A stretch of 64,000 bases of DNA from contig CAVQXT010000003.1 of the NCBI GenBank assembly GCA_963717945.1, positions 806,001-870,000 of the forward strand, in the 5' to 3' direction. This document shows positions 34,296-42,807 of this stretch, one piece after another (the first letter of the stretch is position 1; every line of letters begins with the position of its first letter). A program made the position numbers and the translations under genes. Under the pieces are notes generated by a model. The model did not search any database, was not told where the DNA came from, and saw nothing but the letters and a program-made list of their open reading frames with translations. The DNA comes from FEN-299 sp963717945 (GTDB lineage: Bacteria; Acidobacteriota; Vicinamibacteria; Vicinamibacterales; Fen-181).

Positions 34296-37200
34296 CTACC
34301 GGCGGTCATTGGGGGCCCTCGTTCCTCGCTTCGCGTGCGGGCGGGAAACCCCGCCCACGCTGCCCGCCGAGCGCTTGCTGCTCTTCGACGAAGAGACTGC
34401 AGCGTGGCCCGGTTGCGCCATGAGACCGACCGCCAGGCTATCGACCCCCGCCTGAACCTGCTGCGTGGCGCTAACGAAGGTGGGGTTGTCGAGGATATAC
34501 AGCATGCCGGCGGGCCCCGAGGTCGGTCCCCAGTTCGCGTTGGACGTCACAATCGCCAGGCCCGACGTTCCCCAACGGATGAACGCCGCCGGTATGCCGA
34601 CGAGACCGCGAAGCGTCAGGGAGCTCACCGGCGTGAAGTTGACCTGGTCGAAGGAGGCGATCGTGTAGTCGTTCGAGTCTGCTTGCGACGAGGTCTGACC
34701 GAGGATGAAGACACGGTTGAGCGAGGAGTCTGGGACGAGCAGGCCCGACCCGTTGTACCTGCCCGGGTGCCCGCCCGTCGCCGGGTCAGTCGCGTACCCA
34801 TCGTCGGCGTAGAGGTAGCCCGTTGTCCGGTCGAAGTGGATCGTCGCATGGAGCTGCGTCAGCACGCCGCGAACGGACCCGAGAAACGCTGCGCCGGTCG
34901 CGTCCACGCCAATCGTGGACAGGTCGAATGACGAGCTCTCGTTGTCCACCGCGTAGAGAAGCGAATCAGTGAGACCCCATTGGAGCGAGCCGTACAACTT
35001 GTTGCTCCCGATGTTGGACTCGAGATGCTGCGGGCGGGCCACGCCGTTATCGAAGATGACCAGACCCTTGCTCTGGAACGACCAGGCCGGCGATCCATAG
35101 ACAACCGCGGTCGTCTGTGCCGTGTCGGGCGCCGGCTGGATGTCCGTGGCCGAGTAGGGTCCCCACGGCGAGCCCACGCCGAGACTCCAGCTCGTCAGCG
35201 AATCGAGCGCCGGCACATGGAATTGCGTGACCAGATTGACGTTGTTGAAGCCGATGTACCCGAGCGTTCCGTCGCGCGAGATGCGCAGAATGACGGGGTC
35301 TGCGGCGACGGCCGCGACCTTCGAGACGCTGCCGTCGGCGGGGTCGATGGCCACGACCGAATTGGCGTAGCGGGAATCCGCGCTCCAGACCGGCGCGTAG
35401 AGCCTCGAACTCAGCGCATCCCACGCGATGTCCACGCTGGAGAGGTTCCGGACGATCATGCCGCTCGACGCGGGCAGCACCGTGAACGCCAGCGAGTTGG
35501 CGGCATAAGAGGAACTATCATTGGCGACCGAGACCGTGGCGGGACCTTCCTGCGCCAGCTTCGACGCAGGAACCACCGCCTGCAATTCGGTGGACGAGTG
35601 GAAGGTCGTCGCCAGCGGTTCGCCCTTCCAGTAGGCCGTGGCCGTGGACAGGAACTCCAATCCGGAAATCGTGAGGACGACGCCCGGGCTCCCGACGGTC
35701 GCGCTTTCCGGCGCGATGGCGGTCAGGATTGGTAGTGGGACTGTGACTTGGCCCCCCGAGAAGTCCGGAGCGGCCGATGCATTGATGAAGGGGCCGTCGA
35801 CGAAGTAGATGGCCGCCGTGTCGCCAAGTCGGACCGGCGTGGTGTTGAAGGCGATTCCCGAATTACCCCAGCGAATCAGGTTCTGCGGTTCGCCCGTGGC
35901 ATAGGGAATCCGGAGGTCCCCTATTCCGCGATAGGTGGTCTTGTCGAACGCCCTGAGCATGAAGCCGGCGCCTGAACGCTCCTGGCTCGCATCGCGACCG
36001 AGGCAGAACACGACGGATCCAACCGGGTCGGGAAGGCAGGTGTAAAGGCTGAGGTCTCCGAAGTTGAAGGTCCCGGTGAGTACGCTGGTCGATGGGTCGA
36101 AGACGCGGCCGTCGTCGCCGTAGACCCTTCCCGCGGAGCGATCGTAGTGGGTGTAGAGGTAGGCCCCGGGGAAGAGGTGGCCGTAGTGGGCGTCCAACCG
36201 GACGCCCGACGCATCGACGTTCAACACGTCAAAGGAGGAGTCTGCGCTGGATTCGCTCTGGCCATACAACGTGCGGTCATCCGAGCCCCACTGGAGCCAC
36301 GCTAGATTGGCGTAATATCCGGTGGTCGTGCCTGGGCGCTGAACGGAATCGTCGTAGATCGTCACGGCAGGGTTCGTCGCGCCGAACCCCCGGTCGCCGC
36401 GGATGATCGCGAGGGTATTGGGGCTGACGGGCGCCGCCTGCATCGCAAGCGCGACCTGGGGACGGCCCCAGCTCGGAGGAATGTCGATCCTGATGTCGGG
36501 AGCCAGGTCCGGCAGTGTCAGGCGCTGAATGGCGTTCGCGCCGTCGAGGCTGACCCAGAGGTGCGATGCGTCGGCGGAGAGGGCCAGCAGGTTGGGGCCG
36601 TTACCGACAGGAACGGGGGCGGCTGTCGAGCCGGTGACCGGATCGATGGCGACCACGCTGTTGCCACTGGGGGCCGTCGCGGGCAGCGCCGCATAGATCC
36701 GGGCGCGCGACGCATCCCATACCATCCCGGCCACGAGCATGCCGAGGCTGGTGATGTGATTGGCTTCGGACCTCGCCGCGCCGATCGTGAAATACCGGGG
36801 GATCGAGGTCCCGCCGCCGGGTGATGGATTGCTCACGATGACGCTCGCGATGCCTTCAGACGCGAGGTTCACGGCCGGTATGCCGGCATTGAGCTCGTGG
36901 CCGCTGACGAATGTCGTCGGCAGGGCGGTGCCGTTCCACTGAATCTGCGAGTTGGTCGAGAAGCCGGAACCGCCGACACTGAGCTGAATCCCGCCGCCGC
37001 CAGGCGAGGTCCAGGACGGCGTGAGGCTCAGCACGACCGGTACTGAGTTCTCGACGGCGAACGACACGCCGTTCGACGCTCTACCGCTGCTGCCAGGGTT
37101 CACGACCGTGATCGTCACAGTCGCGCTGGCCGTGAGGCGGCTGCCCTCCACCATCGCCGCGAGCTGGGTCGCGTTGACGAATGTCGTTGACAGCGAAACG

Positions 37201-37415
37201 CCGTTCCATCGCACGACGGCCCCGGAGCGGAAGCTCGTCCCTATCACCGTCAGGGTGAAACCAGCATTCCCTGCAACCACACTTGGCGGCGCAGTCCATC
37301 TGATGGAGGGCGCCGTTTCCTGAGACTTCTGTCCGCCGCCGCACGCTTGCAGGACGAAGAGCGAGGAGACAAGGAGGAGAACGACGACCAGCGACCGACA
37401 CCCATGAGTGCGCAT
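34296..37415 (-). CDS. IPT/TIG and beta-propeller lipoprotein, paralogue 4
   Basis: A 1039-residue paralogue and the first of the tandem set to be transcribed. The signal (MRTHGCRSLVVVLLLV, lipobox LLQAC-like VLQAC, Cys25) is almost identical to that of paralogue 3. It has two N-terminal TIG domains, a propeller, a middle TIG, a second propeller and a long basic Ser/Lys/Arg tail resembling that of paralogue 1. The ribosome site is weak. Paralogue 3 follows after 46 nt. The first TIG copy has diverged (PSIRWTAPPSVVAGNAG in place of the ISPTSVAAGAAG seen in 2 and 3). Confidence 0.85.
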   Translation of the reverse strand: MRTHGCRSLVVVLLLVSSLFVLQACGGGQKSQETAPSIRWTAPPSVVAGNAGFTLTVIGTSFRSGAVVRWNGVSLSTTFVNATQLAAMVEGSRLTASATVTITVVNPGSSGRASNGVSFAVENSVPVVLSLTPSWTSPGGGGIQLSVGGSGFSTNSQIQWNGTALPTTFVSGHELNAGIPAVNLASEGIASVIVSNPSPGGGTSIPRYFTIGAARSEANHITSLGMLVAGMVWDASRARIYAALPATAPSGNSVVAIDPVTGSTAAPVPVGNGPNLLALSADASHLWVSLDGANAIQRLTLPDLAPDIRIDIPPSWGRPQVALAMQAAPVSPNTLAIIRGDRGFGATNPAVTIYDDSVQRPGTTTGYYANLAWLQWGSDDRTLYGQSESSADSSFDVLNVDASGVRLDAHYGHLFPGAYLYTHYDRSAGRVYGDDGRVFDPSTSVLTGTFNFGDLSLYTCLPDPVGSVVFCLGRDASQERSGAGFMLRAFDKTTYRGIGDLRIPYATGEPQNLIRWGNSGIAFNTTPVRLGDTAAIYFVDGPFINASAAPDFSGGQVTVPLPILTAIAPESATVGSPGVVLTISGLEFLSTATAYWKGEPLATTFHSSTELQAVVPASKLAQEGPATVSVANDSSSYAANSLAFTVLPASSGMIVRNLSSVDIAWDALSSRLYAPVWSADSRYANSVVAIDPADGSVSKVAAVAADPVILRISRDGTLGYIGFNNVNLVTQFHVPALDSLTSWSLGVGSPWGPYSATDIQPAPDTAQTTAVVYGSPAWSFQSKGLVIFDNGVARPQHLESNIGSNKLYGSLQWGLTDSLLYAVDNESSSFDLSTIGVDATGAAFLGSVRGVLTQLHATIHFDRTTGYLYADDGYATDPATGGHPGRYNGSGLLVPDSSLNRVFILGQTSSQADSNDYTIASFDQVNFTPVSSLTLRGLVGIPAAFIRWGTSGLAIVTSNANWGPTSGPAGMLYILDNPTFVSATQQVQAGVDSLAVGLMAQPGHAAVSSSKSSKRSAGSVGGVSRPHAKRGTRAPNDRR

Positions 37416-37545
37416 ACGAGTGGTTCCCAGGTGGGCCTAGGGGTACGACAACATCGAGAAGATGCCAGACCGGCCTCGATTTTCGGGGCCAAGCATAGAT
37501 CGCGGTGCGCCTGCGGGGAAGGAGAAACCGCGCGGCCTAATCCGT

Positions 37546-39564
37546 CTATCGGTGGATCCCGCCATCGGGATACCGCGGGAGCATCTGGGCCACTTCCTTC
37601 TCTATCACCGCGACGAAATCGTCGAGCGAGCCGAGGTGCACGAAACGGATGCGCCCGCTCGCGTCGATGACGTAGGTGGCGGGCACCGCTTCGACGGCGA
37701 ATGCCTGCGCGGTCGAGTCCGAGACCGCCACCCGAAGGTCCTTGAGCTTGCGCTTGTCCAGCAAGGCGCGCACCTCGGCGATGTTCGTGTCCTTGGCTAC
37801 CGCAACGACCGCGACCTGTGGGTTTCGCCGCTGGAACTCCAGCACACCTGGCAATTCCGCCACGCAGGGACCGCACCAGACCGCCCAGAAGTTGAGGACC
37901 ACCGGGCGCCCCCTGAGCGACGCGAGCGACACCTTGCTTCCGTCGAGCAGCGTCGCGCCGAACGCCGGCGCCGGGCGCTCGATGGGAACGGGCTTGAAGT
38001 CCGCCGCCGCCTTCTTCCGGCGCGCCGCGATGTGCGCCGCGATGCGGGCCTGCAATTGATCCTCCGTGCCCATGCCGCCGGCCACGAACACGCGCCTCAA
38101 CGCATCCATAGGTTCGCGGCTCGTCTGGTAGGGTGCGGACGCCGCCTCCAGGTAGGCGTCCAGCGCAACGTCCCTGCGGCCGGCCTTCTCGGCGACCTGC
38201 CCCAGGGTCAACACCACTTTCGCGTCGTCGCCGAGGAGGCCCGCCGCGAATTGCATATCCTCGACCGCCCGCGGCATCTCGCCCTGCTGCGCGAGGGCCT
38301 GGCCCCGCCAGTAGCGGATCCTCGCAACTGCCTGCTTCAGCCGTGCCTGCCCGGGCGCCGGATTACCCGGGTCCGGCTCGTCGCAGGTCACGGTGACCGC
38401 CTGCCTGTTGCCGCCCGCCCGGGCGGAACCAGTCGGCGGTGTCTGACAGAACTCTATCGCCCGGTCGAGCATCCGCACGGCTTCGCCAGGCTCGATCTTC
38501 TGCTCCACGTAGAAGACGCCGATCGACGCGTACGGATCGGGCGATGCCGGTTCAAAGGCGCGCCACCTCTGGAAGGCTCGCTCGGCGGCCGGTGCTTCCT
38601 TCAGGTTGTCCGCCGCCGCCATGAACGCGCGCGCATATGCAAGCTGCGTGTTGCCGTCTCCGGGGTAGGCGGCAGCGAAGTCCTCGTACATCTGTATTCG
38701 CCGCCTCGCGTCCTTCTCGTCGGCTATCCGCTTCCAAACCACCTCCGCCAGGACGGCCCTGGGGAAAGAGGCCTTCGGGTTCAGCCTGGTCAACGCCGCC
38801 TGCGTCGTGGCGAACAGGGTCGCGGGCAATCGCGCTCTCCACGTGCTCACAAACTGCAGCGCCTGTGCGAGTGCGATTTCGCTGTCCGGGTGGTCCGCAA
38901 CGAACCTCTCGATCTCCGGCACGAGCGCAGTGAACGCCGCGTCGCTTCGCCCACCTTGGCGCAGGCGATAGCCCCAGACGTCGGTGACGAACAATGTCGA
39001 GTTCTGATGTTCGGCCATCCATTCCCGAAGAATCGAGATCGCCCGGTCGAAATCGGGCGCGCGCTGGATCCCGTCGGCGAGCGCGTCGCCGGTGTAGCTC
39101 GCCGCCAGGTAGGGGACGGCACGCGCCGACGGCATGCCGTCGGCGCCGCACGTAAGGACTTCCCAGTACTGGCCCGCGTTGTTGTCGATATGGTCGCGAT
39201 CGTCCCGGGCGTAGAAGAGCCCGAACGCAAGCCAATTGGTGTCGAACGTAAGCGTCCCCTGCCACCGCCCGTCAGGGGTCCGGGTCATCGCGACCGAGCG
39301 ATGGTTGTCCTGGTAGTAGGAAGCGTTGAAGGCGATGTCGATCGAGAGGGCGCGCGCACCGGCGAGCCGGGCACCGGGTGCCGCGGGATCGTAGGTGATG
39401 CGCATCTGAACAGGGGGATCAGGCTTCCGTACGGGCAGCACGGGGCAAGGCGGGTCGATTGTGACGACCGGCCTGGCCTGCGCGGCCGCCATCCCGCCCG
39501 ATCCGGCCGAAAATGAGAGGGCAACCGCGGCACCGCATGCAGCTCGAAACAGCATCCTGCGCAT
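37546..39564 (-). CDS. secreted TPR-like protein with C-terminal thioredoxin domain
   Basis: A 672-residue exported protein. The start at ATG 39564 has GGAGGG 4 nt upstream and gives a good signal peptide; an in-frame ATG at 39582 is less likely. Residues about 30-150 are a beta-rich domain, about 160-530 helical TPR-like repeats, and about 535-672 a TlpA/redoxin-type thioredoxin fold with active site W-C564-GP-C567 and a cis-Pro loop (AVPATYVID). Such proteins act as periplasmic thiol reductants or chaperones. It is downstream of, and codirectional with, the esterase gene. Confidence 0.88.
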   Translation of the reverse strand: MRRMLFRAACGAAVALSFSAGSGGMAAAQARPVVTIDPPCPVLPVRKPDPPVQMRITYDPAAPGARLAGARALSIDIAFNASYYQDNHRSVAMTRTPDGRWQGTLTFDTNWLAFGLFYARDDRDHIDNNAGQYWEVLTCGADGMPSARAVPYLAASYTGDALADGIQRAPDFDRAISILREWMAEHQNSTLFVTDVWGYRLRQGGRSDAAFTALVPEIERFVADHPDSEIALAQALQFVSTWRARLPATLFATTQAALTRLNPKASFPRAVLAEVVWKRIADEKDARRRIQMYEDFAAAYPGDGNTQLAYARAFMAAADNLKEAPAAERAFQRWRAFEPASPDPYASIGVFYVEQKIEPGEAVRMLDRAIEFCQTPPTGSARAGGNRQAVTVTCDEPDPGNPAPGQARLKQAVARIRYWRGQALAQQGEMPRAVEDMQFAAGLLGDDAKVVLTLGQVAEKAGRRDVALDAYLEAASAPYQTSREPMDALRRVFVAGGMGTEDQLQARIAAHIAARRKKAAADFKPVPIERPAPAFGATLLDGSKVSLASLRGRPVVLNFWAVWCGPCVAELPGVLEFQRRNPQVAVVAVAKDTNIAEVRALLDKRKLKDLRVAVSDSTAQAFAVEAVPATYVIDASGRIRFVHLGSLDDFVAVIEKEVAQMLPRYPDGGIHR

Positions 39565-39625
39565 GGGACCCTCCGGGACCATCGGGCGGCGCCATGATAC
39601 AACGATCGCCCGGATGCCGGCGGTC

Positions 39626-41299
39626 TCAGTAACGCCAGCTCGCGAGATCCGCCCCCTTCGGCGCGGTCTCGAGGATCCGCTTCTCGAAGCTGCGGAACCA
39701 GTAGGCCTGGTCGTGGCCGCTCCAGCAATGCTCGGCGCGGTCGCCGTACTCGACCACCGCGTCGGCGGGCGGGTTCGCGGCCTTCTTGAGGAAGGCCTCC
39801 ATCAGGTACACCGCGTTGTTCAGGTACCAGGTGTCCATGTCGCCGACGTAGATGTGGATCTTGCCGCGCACCTTGGGGCCGAGCGTGGCCCAGTCGCGCT
39901 CGAGGATGTAGCGGAGGTCGTAGTGCTCGCGCCAGTAGGCCGCGACCCCGTGGTCGATGACCCCGGTCGTCGGATCCCAGATCGGCTTCGGGTACCCGTC
40001 CTTGCCGACCGGGCTGTAGACGGCTTCCCAGATCGCCCACTGCTCGCCCGACCGCGTCTTTCGCCCGAGCACCTGCTCCCACCGGACGTCTTCCTCCAGC
40101 GTCGCCTGGATGTGGCCCAGGTAATTGCGGCCGTCCGGGTGGGGCGTCTTCTTCCAGTCGCTGTCGATGTAGAAGGCGTTGGCTTCCTTGTAGATGTCGA
40201 TCACTTCGTACTGCCGGAAGTCGATCGAATCGGGGCACGAGGCCCAGGTGCCGTTGTAGTTGTCCGGGTAGAAGATCTGCGAGGCGAGCGCTTCCCAGCC
40301 GCCGGTCGAGCCGCCGAACAGGCCGCGGGCCCAGCCCTGGCCCAACCCTCGGAACCGCTGCTCGATGTAAGGGATCAGCTCTTCGTTGATCGCGTCTCCG
40401 TAAGGGCCGACGTTCTCGGAGTTCACCGCGTAGGAGTCGTCGTAGTAGGGGTTGGCGTGCTGGATGAGCAGCATGATCATCCGCGGGAACCCCGGCCCTG
40501 CCCACGTGGCGAAGAACTGCCCGCCGCGCCCGCCCGGGGCAGCGCCGGCCGCGGGAGGGAAGCCGCGGAACTCCCGCGGGAAGTGCCCGTGGTTGATCAT
40601 CAACGGGTAGCGCGCGTCGGGATGCTCGTCGAATCCTTCGGGCAGCACGACGATCCCGCCCAGGTACATCGGCCGTCCCCAGAACTTCGTCAGCCGGTCG
40701 CTCTTGATGCGCACGTACTTCACGTACTTCGTGTCCTGCGGCTGGGGGAGCGGCGGGATCTCCTGGTCGAGCGAGAGCCGGATCACGCCGCCGGCGCGCG
40801 GATCGACGTGCACCTTCACCGGCTTGTTGAGCAGGTTCCCGGGCGCGCGGTTCCAGTGCTGCCCCTCGCCGCGGTCCATCGGCAGCTTGACGGTGTGGCC
40901 GTCCCCGCGGTGGAAGGTCTCGTACTGGTGGAAGACCGCCTGCACCCAGTAGTCGCCGGCGGGAAGGTCCGCGATCGACGCGAGCGGGTAGCCCGCGACC
41001 GAGGCGTCGATGACGGCCTCCTGCCCGGGCTTCAGGCCGTCCACGTCGATGCCGAACGCGGGTTGCGTCTTCGGATTGTAGACGTCGTTCTCGAAGCGCG
41101 GCTCCTGGGCGTTGTTGTTCGACACGACCAGGATGATGCGGCCGTCACGAGGCGCGGCGCCGCGGGCGGCGGGAAAGGAAATGGCAAACCGCAAGCGCGT
41201 GGCCGCCGGCTGGCGCGCGCCAGGCCGCGGGCCGGCTCCGTAGAGTGCGAAGCCGGACAAGAGCGCGACCAGCAGCGCGATCGTGAAGCGTCTGACCAT
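39626..41299 (-). CDS. secreted alpha/beta-hydrolase (putative esterase, PF00756-like)
   Basis: A 557-residue exported enzyme with a signal peptide (MVRRFTIALLVALLSGFALY). Residues about 35-190 are an N-terminal beta-sandwich domain, followed by an esterase domain with nucleophile Ser331 in GGSTGG, an acid in the VGDMDTWY segment (about 485-490) and His529 in CWSGHD. The family includes enterochelin-esterase-like and feruloyl-esterase-like enzymes acting on sugar or aromatic esters. The substrate is not deducible. The redoxin-TPR gene begins 61 bp downstream and could be cotranscribed. Confidence 0.85.
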   Translation of the reverse strand: MVRRFTIALLVALLSGFALYGAGPRPGARQPAATRLRFAISFPAARGAAPRDGRIILVVSNNNAQEPRFENDVYNPKTQPAFGIDVDGLKPGQEAVIDASVAGYPLASIADLPAGDYWVQAVFHQYETFHRGDGHTVKLPMDRGEGQHWNRAPGNLLNKPVKVHVDPRAGGVIRLSLDQEIPPLPQPQDTKYVKYVRIKSDRLTKFWGRPMYLGGIVVLPEGFDEHPDARYPLMINHGHFPREFRGFPPAAGAAPGGRGGQFFATWAGPGFPRMIMLLIQHANPYYDDSYAVNSENVGPYGDAINEELIPYIEQRFRGLGQGWARGLFGGSTGGWEALASQIFYPDNYNGTWASCPDSIDFRQYEVIDIYKEANAFYIDSDWKKTPHPDGRNYLGHIQATLEEDVRWEQVLGRKTRSGEQWAIWEAVYSPVGKDGYPKPIWDPTTGVIDHGVAAYWREHYDLRYILERDWATLGPKVRGKIHIYVGDMDTWYLNNAVYLMEAFLKKAANPPADAVVEYGDRAEHCWSGHDQAYWFRSFEKRILETAPKGADLASWRY

Positions 41300-41530
41300 G
41301 GCATGTCACCCGGGCGTGTGAGTTGAGGGCTCGTGACGCCGAGTGTACCCCATGTCTCCGCGATGCACCTTCACTCCTGTATCTGGCTCGTCCTGGGCGC
41401 CGGCAAGATCCTCGACGCTCAAACCGCTCGACCGATCGGACTCCAGATCGAAGCCTGCTGACGACGCACAATCGCGGCCCCAGGGCCGGTAGCCCGCACG
41501 ACAGAGCCGCGGACCTCCGCGCGCGGAGGC

Positions 41531-41830
41531 GTGCCGCACCTCGTCGACGAAACGCTCGAGCCGCTCGATCCCGGCCGCGTCGCCCGCGCCGACGTGATCT
41601 TCTTCACCCAGATCACGATGGAGGCGGCCCAGGACGGCGAGTTCCTCGACGCCATGCGCCGCGCGCGCATCATCGGTTCTACAGCCTTCCCCTGGTGTGG
41701 CGCCGGTCGCGGTGCGCGAAATCGCTGAAAGCCCGCCTCGCGTTCGTGCTGATCTCGAAGCGCTATCGTCAGATGTACGCGAACACCGGCATCGCCAGCG
41801 ATTCCGCGCGTGAGGGCCGCGCCGTGCGCG
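41531..41830 (+). pseudogene. remnant of a B12-binding radical SAM gene
   Basis: Two short pieces in different frames resemble one protein family. 41531-about 41676 encodes VDETLEPLD (B12-domain-like) running straight into RADVIFFTQITMEAAQDGEF and LDAMRRARI (radical-SAM middle region). From 41677 another frame encodes FYSLPLVWRRSR, then RLAFVLISKRYRQMYANTGI, like the family C-terminus. The SAM-binding CxxxCxxC region and most of the protein are missing, so this is a heavily deleted pseudogene. The recognition is from memory of family phrases and needs a search. The flanking 41300-41530 and 41830-41905 hold no other supportable gene. Confidence 0.5.
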
Positions 41831-41905
41831 GTCCCGTCGAATCCCCCAGGCCAAGGGGCGACCCGCGATCGGGAATCGGGACCCAGTCATCCGGGATTCC
41901 GCCGC

Positions 41906-42262
41906 TCAGACCGCCGTTTTGCGGGGCCGGCCCCCGCGCGCCCCGTTCGCACGCGATGCGACAGCCTTCGCGGCGCTCGTCCGCCGCCCCAGCAGCGCCC
42001 CAACGCCCACAACCGACACGCGCCCCCCAGTTCGAGCGCTGTCCACTCGCGCCACCGCCAGTTCCGCCCGTCTCGCCGGGAGAGGCCAGCCTCGACTGTG
42101 CATGGCGTCCAGGTATCCCGCGAGCGCCTCCCGGATGCCACGCTTGGCGCCGGCGAGCGTGTCGGCTGCCGCGTACACGCCGGGCAGGTCCGGGAGGTAG
42201 GCGCTCACGGCGCCGTTCTCCTCGTATTGAAACACCACGGCGAAGTGCTGCGAAGTGGTCAT
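41906..42262 (-). CDS. hicB: HicB-like antitoxin
   Basis: A 118-residue protein whose N-terminal half is the HicB partial RNase-H-like fold (FAVVFQYEENGAVSAYLPDL, PGVYAAADTL, AKRGIREALAGYLD). The C-terminal half is basic (KAVASRANGARGGRPRKTAV) and may bind DNA or simply be disordered. The ATG at 42262 overlaps the hicA stop by 4 nt (ATGA), the standard toxin-first HicAB arrangement. It neutralises HicA and probably represses the operon through the palindrome at 42463-42478. Confidence 0.88.
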   Translation of the reverse strand: MTTSQHFAVVFQYEENGAVSAYLPDLPGVYAAADTLAGAKRGIREALAGYLDAMHSRGWPLPARRAELAVARVDSARTGGRVSVVGVGALLGRRTSAAKAVASRANGARGGRPRKTAV

Positions 42263-42450
42263 CGCTCGATTCCCGCGTCCCTCAGGATCTGCCGCGCAAG
42301 CCCGGTGCCGACTTCCTTCTTCGTATGCCGACTGACCCAGATCACGGCGCGACGCCCGGCGTGGGTCATGAGCAGGTGGCTGCCCTTCCCGGTTCGCGTC
42401 TCGCGCCATCCGTGCGCCTGGAGGAGCCGGATCAACTCGCCCCACGTCAT
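42259..42450 (-). CDS. hicA: HicA-like mRNA interferase toxin
   Basis: A 63-residue protein with the HicA/YcfA double-stranded-RNA-binding-like fold: WGELIRLLQAHGW, then the catalytic His region GKGSHLLM (His24 in the G-S-H motif) and the typical C-terminal KKEVGTGLARQILRDAGI. HicA cleaves mRNA when free of HicB. Length and all motifs are normal, so the toxin appears intact. It is the first gene of the pair. Confidence 0.93.
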   Translation of the reverse strand: MTWGELIRLLQAHGWRETRTGKGSHLLMTHAGRRAVIWVSRHTKKEVGTGLARQILRDAGIER

Positions 42451-42457
42451 CGACCCG

Positions 42458-42486
42458 AGTTTAACCTATCGTTAGGTTTCAATCAA
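42458..42486 (-). promoter_or_regulatory. hicAB promoter with palindromic operator
   Basis: On the minus strand TTGATT (42486-42481) and TAAACT (42463-42458) are 17 nt apart, an acceptable sigma-70 pair. The spacer holds the perfect dyad AACCTA-N4-TAGGTT (42463-42478), well placed for autorepression by HicB. Confidence 0.6.
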
Positions 42487-42507
42487 CGACGGCCGCAGGC
42501 GCGCGCC

Positions 42508-42807
42508 TCATCCTCCCGCCGTGGCCCCGACGATCATGAACGGCTCCGCCCGCTCGGCGATCCCCCTCGGCAGCGGCGCGTCCGGCGAGTCGAGCGACAC
42601 GTCGCTGCCGCACGCGAAGAACCTCAGGAACGGCCGGCGACGAAGGGTCTGGTAGTCGCGGATCGTGCCCCGCAGCACGGGGTAGCGCGACTCGAGCTGG
42701 TCGAGGATCGCGCGCGTGGTGACCTCCCCCTCGACCTCGAGCGACACCCCCGCATGAACGCCCGCGAGCGTCCGCAAGTGCGCCGGGAGGACGACGTCGA
42801 TGGTCAC
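42508..42807 (-). CDS. MoaD/ThiS-like ubiquitin-fold protein
   Basis: A 99-residue beta-grasp protein starting at GTG 42807, which overlaps the stop of the BNR-repeat gene (GTGA). The sequence has the expected pattern (VVLPAHLRTLAGV, then LDQLESRYPVLRG, FFACGSDVS) and ends in Gly-Gly, the tail that is adenylated or thiocarboxylated in MoaD and ThiS sulfur carriers. No molybdopterin or thiamin genes are nearby; its fixed partner here is the BNR protein. It may be a sulfur carrier for another pathway or a protein modifier. Confidence 0.82.
   Translation of the reverse strand: MTIDVVLPAHLRTLAGVHAGVSLEVEGEVTTRAILDQLESRYPVLRGTIRDYQTLRRRPFLRFFACGSDVSLDSPDAPLPRGIAERAEPFMIVGATAGG

Noticed and set aside
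41363..41461. A 32-residue plus-strand ORF (MHLHSCIWLVLGAGKILDAQ...)
   Set aside because: Too short, no clear ribosome site, and no recognised similarity; kept only as unexplained sequence.
41306..41890. A 194-codon minus-strand frame in the 41300-41900 gap
   Set aside because: No ribosome site, domain or sensible composition. The plus-strand radical SAM-like phrases explain part of the interval better.
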